A stretch of DNA of 55,036 nucleotides from Syntrophomonadaceae bacterium (GTDB taxonomy: Bacteria; Bacillota; DSM-12270; Thermacetogeniales; Thermacetogeniaceae). Numbering within the stretch: position 1 is the first letter of the stretch; the number at the start of each line of letters is the position of its first letter. Below the pieces are notes generated by a model. It had not been told where the DNA came from. It saw nothing but the letters and a program-made list of their open reading frames with translations, and made no database searches. Both the position numbers and the translations under genes were made by a program. This document shows, piece by piece, positions 47,915 through 55,036 of the stretch. The DNA lies in assembly GCA_012516535.1 (NCBI GenBank), contig JAAYWP010000059.1, positions 1-55,036 on the forward strand, in the 5' to 3' direction.

Positions 47915-48841
47915 ATGGCTGCTTTTTTCAGCAAATTTAAAGAAACACTAAACAAGACACGTCAGAATTTTATCTCTAAAGTAACAGAGCTAGTAACAAT
48001 AAGGAAAAAGCTCGATGAAGAGTTTTATGAGGAGCTGGAGGACATCCTTCTTCAGGCTGATGTGGGAGTTGCTGCTACCTGCCGTCTGATAGAGGGGATT
48101 CGCCAGGAGGTTAAAAAGAAAAAACTCAGTGACACAGATGGTGTGCGTGATCTGCTCCAGGAGAAGATGAAGGAGTTATTAGGGGAAAACGCAGCTTTAA
48201 ACTTGAGTTCAGATCAGCCGACCGTTATTCTCTTCGTAGGTGTCAATGGTGTAGGCAAAACTACATCCATCGGAAAATTGGCTTATCGGTTGAAAAATGA
48301 GGGGCGTGAGGTACTTTTAGTAGCTGCAGATACATTCCGGGCTGCTGCTATTGAGCAGCTGGAGATCTGGGGTGATAGGACAGATTGCGCAGTTATCAAA
48401 CAGCAGACAGGTTCAGACCCGGCTGCTGTAGTGTATGATGCACTGCAGGCTGCCAAAAAAAGAGGGGTTGATGTGGTGCTCATTGATACAGCAGGCCGTT
48501 TGCACACAAAATACAATCTGATGGAGGAACTGCGCAAAATTAAAAGGGTAATTACCAGAGAGATTCCTGAAGCCCCTCATGAGGTTTTGCTGGTGGTGGA
48601 TGCTGCTACAGGGCAGAACGCTATTCGCCAGGCGGAGATGTTCAAGGATACCACAGGAGTCACAGGTGTTGTTTTGACCAAACTTGATGGCACAGCAAAA
48701 GGGGGAATTGTACTGGCTATTTCCGAAGAGATGGGGATTCCGGTCAAATTGGTTGGCACAGGGGAGGCCCTTGATGACCTCAAAGATTTTGACAGTGCTG
48801 AGTTTGTGGATGCACTTTTTGCTGAGGAGGGTGTGGAGTGA
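47915..48841 (+). CDS. ftsY: Signal recognition particle receptor FtsY
   Basis: GVNGVGKTTSIGKLAYRL; DTFRAAAIEQLEIW; DTAGRLHTK; TKLDGTAKGG. Confidence 0.97.
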   Translation: MAAFFSKFKETLNKTRQNFISKVTELVTIRKKLDEEFYEELEDILLQADVGVAATCRLIEGIRQEVKKKKLSDTDGVRDLLQEKMKELLGENAALNLSSDQPTVILFVGVNGVGKTTSIGKLAYRLKNEGREVLLVAADTFRAAAIEQLEIWGDRTDCAVIKQQTGSDPAAVVYDALQAAKKRGVDVVLIDTAGRLHTKYNLMEELRKIKRVITREIPEAPHEVLLVVDAATGQNAIRQAEMFKDTTGVTGVVLTKLDGTAKGGIVLAISEEMGIPVKLVGTGEALDDLKDFDSAEFVDALFAEEGVE

Positions 48842-49641
48842 AGACTGGTATTATTGGTGGGACAGGTTTTTATGACCCCGGCTTTTTGGAAAAGGAAAGG
48901 GATTTACTGGTGCCAACACCCTATGGGGATGTTGTTTTAAAAGCGGGTTATTATCAAAACAGGGAGGTTCTTTTTTTACCTAGACATGGGGAACAGCATT
49001 CTGTCCCTCCTCATCTGGTGAACTACCGGGCAAATATATGGGCCTTGCATGAGGCAGGTGCAGACTTTGTTTTGGCAACTGCGGCTGTAGGCTCGCTGAA
49101 CCAGGAGATGCGGCCTGGGGAGATTGTTCTGGTGGATCAGTTTCTAGATTTCACCAAGTCCCGTCCCATGACCTTTTATGAGGGTGGGGATGATGGTGTG
49201 CTGCATGTTGATCTTACCCATCCCTACTGTCCGAATCTACGCCGGCACATAGCGGAAAAAGCTGCAGAGCTTAAGATTCAGGTTCATGAGAAAGGCACTT
49301 ATGTCTGCACAGAGGGCCCCCGCTTTGAAACAGCTGCTGAAATACGCATGTTCCAGATGATGGGGGGTGATGTGGTGGGGATGACCAGTGTGCCTGAGGT
49401 CGTTCTCGCCAGGGAGGCCGGGCTTTGTTATGCAACTCTGGCTCTGGTTACCAACTATGCTGCTGGTATATCACCAACATCCCTGTCACATCGTGAGGTT
49501 ATTGAGGTGATGAGCAGGTCACAGGAATCTCTGCGCAATCTGATCTATGGCTCCCTTGCCTCCCTTCCGGAAACACGCAGTTGTGCATGTGCCGGTGCTG
49601 CGGCAGAACTGGGCACCCTTGGTTTGAAAAAGAATGATTAG
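48838..49641 (+). CDS. mtnP: Methylthioadenosine/methylthioinosine phosphorylase family (6-oxopurine-type signature; GTG start)
   Basis: GIIGGTGFYDP; FLPRHGEQHSVPPHLVNYRANIWAL; CTEGPRFETAAEIRMF; GMTSVPEVVLAREAGLCYATLALVTNYAAG. Confidence 0.93.
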   Translation: MKTGIIGGTGFYDPGFLEKERDLLVPTPYGDVVLKAGYYQNREVLFLPRHGEQHSVPPHLVNYRANIWALHEAGADFVLATAAVGSLNQEMRPGEIVLVDQFLDFTKSRPMTFYEGGDDGVLHVDLTHPYCPNLRRHIAEKAAELKIQVHEKGTYVCTEGPRFETAAEIRMFQMMGGDVVGMTSVPEVVLAREAGLCYATLALVTNYAAGISPTSLSHREVIEVMSRSQESLRNLIYGSLASLPETRSCACAGAAAELGTLGLKKND

Positions 49642-49649
49642 CAAGACAA

Positions 49650-50714
49650 ATGAAGGAGCGATCATTGGTAATGGATGTTTTGCGCTGGGAAAAGCGGCAG
49701 CTTCTACTTCTTGATCAGACCCTGCTTCCTCACCGAATAGAATATCTCACATGTACCCATTATCGGGATGTTGCGGAGGCAATATCCCTTCTCCAAGTCA
49801 GGGGGGCACCTGCAATCGGTATAGCAGCAGCCTACGGTTATGCGTTGGCTGCTCTCAACTATCAAGAGGGTAAAGGGGGAACGCTGGAAGATTATCTCAA
49901 AAAGGCAGCCGAGGAACTGGGGGATACTAGACCAACAGCAGTGAATCTGCACTGGGCACTGGAGCAGATGAACCGGGTTTACCAAACAGTGAAGGACAAA
50001 GCTTTGGATGAAGTGAGAGAGTATCTGCTTGAAGCTGCTAAGGGAATACACACAGATGAGTTAAGACTGGAAGAGAGGATAGCTGAATTCGGTTCATCCC
50101 TGATCCCTAAAGGCGCTCGTATCCTGACTTACTGCAACACCGGTGCTCTGGCTACAGCAGGTTGGGGCACTGCTTTAGGGATTGTGCGTACTGCCCATGA
50201 GCAGGGGAAAGAAGTAAAGGTTTATGTTTCAGAAACCCGGCCGGTTCTGCAGGGAGCGCGCCTGACCGCATGGGAACTGCATCAAGCGGGGATACCATAC
50301 AAATTGATTACAGATAATATGGCTGGCTATTTGTTTCGTCAGAATAAGGTTGATCTTGTACTGGTGGGAGCTGATCGAATAGCAGCCAATGGGGATTTTG
50401 CTAACAAAATCGGCACCTATAATTTGGCTGTTCTGGCTGGTTTCCATAACTGTCCCTTTTATGTGGCAGCACCCTCTTCCACTATCGACCTGGATATTGA
50501 TACAGGAGAAGAGATCCCCATCGAAATGAGGGACCCCCAGGAGGTGCGTATGGTAGGTAGCCAGCTGATCACTATAGAAGGCTGCCCTGTGCTCAATCCC
50601 TCTTTTGATGTGACTCCTCATCAATTGGTTACTGCAATTATAACTGAAAAGGGTATTATCAAACCCCCATATGATCTGGTAAAAATCTTTACTAAAGAAG
50701 GAGTAAGCAGGTGA
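49650..50714 (+). CDS. mtnA: S-methyl-5-thioribose-1-phosphate isomerase
   Basis: VRGAPAIGIAAAYGYALA; YCNTGALATAGWGTALG; VYVSETRPVLQGARLTAWEL; GADRIAANGDFANKIGTY. Confidence 0.97.
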   Translation: MKERSLVMDVLRWEKRQLLLLDQTLLPHRIEYLTCTHYRDVAEAISLLQVRGAPAIGIAAAYGYALAALNYQEGKGGTLEDYLKKAAEELGDTRPTAVNLHWALEQMNRVYQTVKDKALDEVREYLLEAAKGIHTDELRLEERIAEFGSSLIPKGARILTYCNTGALATAGWGTALGIVRTAHEQGKEVKVYVSETRPVLQGARLTAWELHQAGIPYKLITDNMAGYLFRQNKVDLVLVGADRIAANGDFANKIGTYNLAVLAGFHNCPFYVAAPSSTIDLDIDTGEEIPIEMRDPQEVRMVGSQLITIEGCPVLNPSFDVTPHQLVTAIITEKGIIKPPYDLVKIFTKEGVSR

Positions 50715-51364
50715 TTATACCAGAAGAAAAAGTGCAAGCTGTTATAAATACTGGCAGAGAGATTGTGAGTTCAGGTCTTGTCGCCGGGACCTGGGGAAAC
50801 ATCAGTGTACGGCTATATGATGAGACCCTATTGATCACTCCCAGTGGGCTTCCTTATACAGAACTTGAAGCAGATGATTTGGTTGTGGTCAATTTGGATG
50901 GGGAAGTGGTAAAGGGCAGGTTAAAACCCTCATCTGAGACCAGAATGCATACAGCCATCTATAGGCAGCGGCAGGATGTGATGGGTATTGTACATACACA
51001 TAGCCCCTATGCCTCGGTTTTTGCTGTTACTCATAAGTGCCTTCCCCCTGTTATGGAGGAAATGGCTATGCTGCTGGGGGGTACAGTACAGGTTGCCCCT
51101 TACCAGCCTGCGGGAAGCGCAGAACTTGCCGCTGCAGCAGTGGAGGCACTGGCTGATCGGTCCGCTGTTTTTCTTGCCAACCACGGAATGGTAGGGGTTG
51201 GGCCTTCCCTTGAGGAAGCCCTTTTGGTCTGCCAGATTGTGGAGAAAGGGGCACTTGTTTATTTGTTATCTCAGCTGACAGGCACTCCCCAGCTGATTGA
51301 AGAAGATCAGGTGCGGGAACTGCGCAGGAATTATTTGGAGTATTATGGTCAAAGAAAGGTTTGA
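50711..51364 (+). CDS. Class II aldolase (fuculose/ribulose-phosphate aldolase-like)
   Basis: GLVAGTWGNISVRL; SSETRMHTAIYRQRQDVMGIVHTHSPYASVFA; FLANHGMVGVG. Confidence 0.93.
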   Translation: MIIPEEKVQAVINTGREIVSSGLVAGTWGNISVRLYDETLLITPSGLPYTELEADDLVVVNLDGEVVKGRLKPSSETRMHTAIYRQRQDVMGIVHTHSPYASVFAVTHKCLPPVMEEMAMLLGGTVQVAPYQPAGSAELAAAAVEALADRSAVFLANHGMVGVGPSLEEALLVCQIVEKGALVYLLSQLTGTPQLIEEDQVRELRRNYLEYYGQRKV

Positions 51365-52665
51365 TTGAAATGAAAATTCTGATCAAAGGGTGTTATTTGC
51401 TGCAAGAGGGAAACACTGCTGTGTCACATGGTGATGTGGCTATCCAGGGAAATCGCTTAATTCAGGTGGGGCAGGCTGGCAAATTGCCACCAGATTGGCA
51501 GCCTGATCAGGTAATCGATGGGGAGGACTACCTCTGTTTGCCCGGCTTTGTAAACTGCCACACCCATGCAGCTATGACCCTGCTCCGCAGTTATGCTGAT
51601 GACCTGCCTTTAATGGAATGGTTGGAGAAGAAGATATGGCCTATGGAAGCCCGCCTGACCGAGGATGATGTTTACTGGGGGACTATGCTTGCTCTGTTGG
51701 AAATGATCCAATCAGGGACCACCACTTTTTGTGATATGTATTTTTTTATGGACCAGGTGGCGGAAGCGGTTGAACAAAGCGGTATGCGGGCCTGCCTTTC
51801 CCGTGGCTTGATCGGCACAGGTCCAGAGGCTGAATCAGGTTTGGAAGAGAGTAGGGAATTCATCAAGAAATGGCAGGGAGCAGCAGATGGCAGGATATCT
51901 GTATGGCTTGGCCCTCATGCGCCTTATACCTGTCCTCCCGATTATTTGGATAAGGTACTGGCTTTAGCTCAGGATTACAATGTAGGGCTTCATATTCATG
52001 TAGCTGAAACCAGAGACGAAATAGCTCAGATCAAAGAGCTTTACGGGAAAACACCTGTGGAGCACTTATATGACTGTGGGGTTTTTCAGTTTCCTACAAT
52101 AGCTGCTCATTGTGTGCACCTGACCAGCAGGGATATTTCTATTCTGGCTGATACAGCTGTTGCTGTTGCCCACAACCCAGAGAGCAATATGAAACTGGCC
52201 AGTGGTATCGCCCCTATTCCTCAACTGCTGTCAGCAGGTGTGACAGTAGGGCTTGGGACCGATGGGGCATCCAGCAACAATAACCTGGATATGCTGGAGG
52301 AGATGCGCACAGCAGCATTGCTTCATAAGGTCAATGAAGGGGACCCCCTGGCCCTTCCTGCTCTTCAGGCACTGAAAATGGCTACCAGTGAAGGTGCCAG
52401 AGCATTGAGGCTGGAGGAGGTTGGCGCTCTCAAGCCCGGCTATAAAGCAGATCTGATTTTGATCGAGCTGAATAAACCCCATTTATACCCCCGTCATAAT
52501 CTGGCAGCCCATATGGTTTATGCTGCCCAGTCAGCTGATGTGGATACAGTGATTATCGATGGCCGTATAGTGATGGAGCATAAAAAGGTCTTGACAATAG
52601 ATAGGGAGCGGGTTTTCCAAGAGGTTGAGGAGCGTGTCCAGCGTCTGCTCTCTGAAGTGAAATGA
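51361..52665 (+). CDS. mtaD: 5-methylthioadenosine / S-adenosylhomocysteine / 5'-deoxyadenosine deaminase family (amidohydrolase)
   Basis: LPGFVNCHTHAAMTLLRSYADDLPLMEWLEKKIWPMEA; HVAETRDE; AHCVHL; LGTDGASSNNNLDMLEEMR. Confidence 0.93.
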   Translation: MIEMKILIKGCYLLQEGNTAVSHGDVAIQGNRLIQVGQAGKLPPDWQPDQVIDGEDYLCLPGFVNCHTHAAMTLLRSYADDLPLMEWLEKKIWPMEARLTEDDVYWGTMLALLEMIQSGTTTFCDMYFFMDQVAEAVEQSGMRACLSRGLIGTGPEAESGLEESREFIKKWQGAADGRISVWLGPHAPYTCPPDYLDKVLALAQDYNVGLHIHVAETRDEIAQIKELYGKTPVEHLYDCGVFQFPTIAAHCVHLTSRDISILADTAVAVAHNPESNMKLASGIAPIPQLLSAGVTVGLGTDGASSNNNLDMLEEMRTAALLHKVNEGDPLALPALQALKMATSEGARALRLEEVGALKPGYKADLILIELNKPHLYPRHNLAAHMVYAAQSADVDTVIIDGRIVMEHKKVLTIDRERVFQEVEERVQRLLSEVK

Positions 52666-52670
52666 TATAT

Positions 52671-52707
52671 TTGACAGCATGAGCATCATTAATTAAAATA
52701 CTGTCAA
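52671..52707 (+). promoter_or_regulatory. SigA promoter of ylxM-ffh, embedded in an inverted repeat
   Basis: TTGACA-N17-TAAAAT; TTGACAG(52671)...CTGTCAA(52701-52707). Confidence 0.6.
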
Positions 52708-52708
52708 G

Positions 52709-53005
52709 GTGATTACTTTGACAGACGGGAAGCAAGTGATCCTGGGGAAATTTGAACGGATGGCTTTGCTGTCAGACTTTTATGGTGATTTGCTGACAGA
52801 AAGACAACAGGAAGTTATCAGGTTTTATTATGAGCAGGACCTGTCACTCGGTGAAATTGCGGAACACCTCAATATTACCAGACAGGCAGTCCATGATATC
52901 CTCAAGCGGGCTGAAAGGGCACTGGAGCACTATGAAGAGAAGCTAAGGCTTCTTGATAGTTTCCTGAAAGAGAAAGGCGCCTCTGACCCGCAGGAAGGGA
53001 GGTAG
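52709..53005 (+). CDS. ylxM: YlxM/p13-like helix-turn-helix protein (start may be TTG at 52718)
   Basis: LLSDFYGDLLTERQQEVIRFYYEQDLSLGEIAEHLNITRQAVHDILKRAERALEHYE; upstream of ffh. Confidence 0.95.
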   Translation: MITLTDGKQVILGKFERMALLSDFYGDLLTERQQEVIRFYYEQDLSLGEIAEHLNITRQAVHDILKRAERALEHYEEKLRLLDSFLKEKGASDPQEGR

Positions 53006-53011
53006 TATTAT

Positions 53012-54367
53012 ATGTTTCAAGGCTTGGCAGAAAAGCTGCAGGAAACATTTAAGAAGCTGCGCGGAAAGGGGAAACTAACAGAAGCTGATCTCAACTCAGC
53101 TCTGCGAGAGGTTAGATTCGCTCTACTGGAAGCTGATGTTAGCTTACCTGTTGTCAAAGAGTTCATCAAGCGTGTCCGGGAGCGCAGTTTGGGTGTAGAG
53201 GTTTTGGAAAGCCTCACTCCTGCTCAACAGGTGATCAAGATCGTCAATGATGAACTTACAGCTTTGATGGGGGACACTAAAAGCAGTGTTAATTTCAGCA
53301 GTTCTGGTCCCACCATCTTTATGCTGGTTGGGCTTCAGGGTGGGGGGAAAACCACTACTGCAGCTAAATTAGCTCTCTATTATAAAAAACAGGGGAAACA
53401 GCCCCTTTTGGTAGGAGCAGATGTTTATCGTCCTGCGGCTATCAAGCAGTTAGAGCTTCTGGCTGAGCAGATCTCTGTTCCCTTTTTTTCACTGGGTGAG
53501 GGGAATTCACCGGTGGCTATTGCCAGAGAGGCTGTTGAGTATTCCTTGCGCAATGGCAATGATCTGGTGATCATTGATACTGCAGGCAGACTGCATATTG
53601 ACACAGAATTAATGGAAGAATTGCAGGAGATGAAAAGTGCTGTATCCCCTCATGAGCTTTTTCTTGTTGTTGACGCAATGACCGGCCAGGATGCTGTCAA
53701 TATCGCCCAATCATTCCATGAGGAATTGGGTTTGACCGGGTTGATACTGACCAAACTGGATGGAGACACCCGGGGTGGGGCAGCTCTCTCTGTGAGGCAA
53801 GTGACCGGTTGTCCCATCAAGTTTGCCGGTACGGGAGAGAAGCTTGATGCCCTGGATCCCTTCCACCCGGACAGAATGGCAGCCCGTATCCTGGGGATGG
53901 GTGATATGTTAAGCCTGATCGAAAAGGCACAGGCCAATATCGACCTGAAAAAAGCAAAAGAACTGGAACAAAAGCTGCGCAAACAGGAGTTTACCCTGGA
54001 GGATTTTTTGGAGCAGATCAAGCAGGTGCGTTCCATGGGGCCCTTGGATCAGGTGTTAGGAATGATCCCCGGATTGGGCGGAGCCAAGCAACTGCGAAAG
54101 CTCCAGGCTGAGGTGGATGAAAAAGAATTTGTCTATATGGAGGCTATCATCAATTCTATGACACCTCAAGAACGCAGTGACCCGTCTATTATAGGTGGAA
54201 GCAGAAAGAAAAGGATTGCCAAGGGAAGTGGAACAAAGGTTCAGGATGTGAACAGGTTATTGAAGCATTTTGCGCAGAGCCGCAAGCTTTTCAAACAGCT
54301 GAGTGAAATCAGCACAGGCAAAAATGCCCGCAAATTAAAATCTATTAAATTTCCTTTTATGATGTAA
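53012..54367 (+). CDS. ffh: Signal recognition particle protein
   Basis: GLQGGGKTTTAAKLALYY; DVYRPAAIKQL; DTAGRLHID; TKLDGDTRGGAALS; M-domain. Confidence 0.98.
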   Translation: MFQGLAEKLQETFKKLRGKGKLTEADLNSALREVRFALLEADVSLPVVKEFIKRVRERSLGVEVLESLTPAQQVIKIVNDELTALMGDTKSSVNFSSSGPTIFMLVGLQGGGKTTTAAKLALYYKKQGKQPLLVGADVYRPAAIKQLELLAEQISVPFFSLGEGNSPVAIAREAVEYSLRNGNDLVIIDTAGRLHIDTELMEELQEMKSAVSPHELFLVVDAMTGQDAVNIAQSFHEELGLTGLILTKLDGDTRGGAALSVRQVTGCPIKFAGTGEKLDALDPFHPDRMAARILGMGDMLSLIEKAQANIDLKKAKELEQKLRKQEFTLEDFLEQIKQVRSMGPLDQVLGMIPGLGGAKQLRKLQAEVDEKEFVYMEAIINSMTPQERSDPSIIGGSRKKRIAKGSGTKVQDVNRLLKHFAQSRKLFKQLSEISTGKNARKLKSIKFPFMM

Positions 54368-54385
54368 AAGAGGAGGCTTTATGAG

Positions 54386-54673
54386 TTGGCTACAAAAATA
54401 CGATTAAAAAGAATTGGAGCAAAGAAAAAGCCGGCATACCGTGTTGTGGTTGCTGATTCCCGTTCTCCACGGGATGGTCGTTTTATTGAGGAAATCGGTT
54501 ACTACCAGCCGATTGCCGATCCTGCTGTTATTAAAATAGATGAGGATAGGGCGCTTTACTGGCTGTCGAGGGGTGCTCAGGTATCAGATACTGTACGTGC
54601 TCTGCTCAAGAAAACTGGTATTTGGGAGAAGCGCAATACTGCTTCAGAGGCAAACAAAACAGGGGTCGAATAA
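54386..54673 (+). CDS. rpsP: 30S ribosomal protein S16 (TTG start)
   Basis: [42 protein letters not shown]. Confidence 0.98.
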   Translation: MATKIRLKRIGAKKKPAYRVVVADSRSPRDGRFIEEIGYYQPIADPAVIKIDEDRALYWLSRGAQVSDTVRALLKKTGIWEKRNTASEANKTGVE

Positions 54674-54675
54674 GG

Positions 54676-54915
54676 ATGGCACAGGTAGGGGGATTGATCA
54701 GAGTCCTGGCCGAGTCACTGGTTGAACACCCGGATCAGGTTGAAGTTAATGAGATTGAGGGAGAAAACGCCCTGGTCGTGGAACTGAAGGTAGCCAGCAG
54801 TGATATAGGCAAAGTGATCGGCAAGCAAGGGAAGATCGCCAGAGCTATCAGGGCATTGGCTAAAGCGAAAGGTAATAAGATAGGCAGGAAGGTAATTGTT
54901 GAGATTATTACCTGA
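54676..54915 (+). CDS. khpA: KH-domain RNA-binding protein
   Basis: [18 protein letters not shown]...[25 protein letters not shown]. Confidence 0.95.
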   Translation: MAQVGGLIRVLAESLVEHPDQVEVNEIEGENALVVELKVASSDIGKVIGKQGKIARAIRALAKAKGNKIGRKVIVEIIT

Positions 54916-54935
54916 GCAGAGAGAGGGGTTGCTGG

Positions 54936-55036
54936 GTGTCTGAGTACATCACTGTAGGGAAAATAGCTGCACCATATGGAGTGCAAGGAGCAGTAAAGGT
55001 AATCCCTCTCACAGATTTCCCTGAGCGTTTTTCAGC
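54936..55036 (+). CDS. rimM: Ribosome maturation factor RimM, N-terminal part (runs off window; GTG start)
   Basis: [33 protein letters not shown]; after rpsP-KH gene. Confidence 0.93.
   Translation, partial: MSEYITVGKIAAPYGVQGAVKVIPLTDFPERFS

Noticed and set aside
1-55036. CRISPR arrays, tRNA/rRNA genes, transposons, prophage
   Set aside because: No regularly spaced direct repeats, no cloverleaf or rRNA motifs, and no transposase, integrase or phage proteins among the ORFs.

Overview
The window is a dense, mostly plus-strand housekeeping region from an endospore-forming low-GC Gram-positive (Clostridia-type) genome. In order it carries: pyrD(end)-pyrF-pyrE; a PadR regulator with a membrane partner; Rqc2/NFACT (minus); dapF-dapL; yicC-remA-gmk-rpoZ-coaBC-metK; priA-def-fmt-rsmB; a cell-envelope signalling block (DUF3662/FHA protein, an FHA-FtsW/RodA fusion, a class B PBP, a PASTA Ser/Thr kinase); rsgA-rpe; an FMN riboswitch with ribD-ribE-ribBA-ribH; rpmB (minus); asp23-yloV/fakA-recG; two alpha/beta SASPs converging on gpr; family 4/5-type UDG; rsmD(ylbH)-coaD-coiled-coil protein-ylbJ(minus); pta-ackA; yceD-rpmF-plsX-acpP-rnc-spoVS-smc-ftsY; a methylthioadenosine/5'-deoxyadenosine salvage block (phosphorylase, mtnA, class II aldolase, deaminase); and ylxM-ffh-rpsP-khpA-rimM(partial). 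I saw no mobile elements, CRISPR arrays, rRNA or tRNA. The most notable items are: (i) the four-gene deaminase/phosphorylase/isomerase/aldolase salvage module inserted between ftsY and ylxM-ffh; (ii) an FHA domain fused to FtsW/RodA next to a PASTA kinase, with no PP2C phosphatase in the block; (iii) a structured, probably minus-strand ncRNA beside rsmD/ylbH, possibly related to the sporulation RNA CsfG; (iv) a degraded YfcE/MJ0936-type phosphodiesterase hidden in the ribH-rpmB gap; (v) an exact match to the sigma-H promoter consensus upstream of spoVS.
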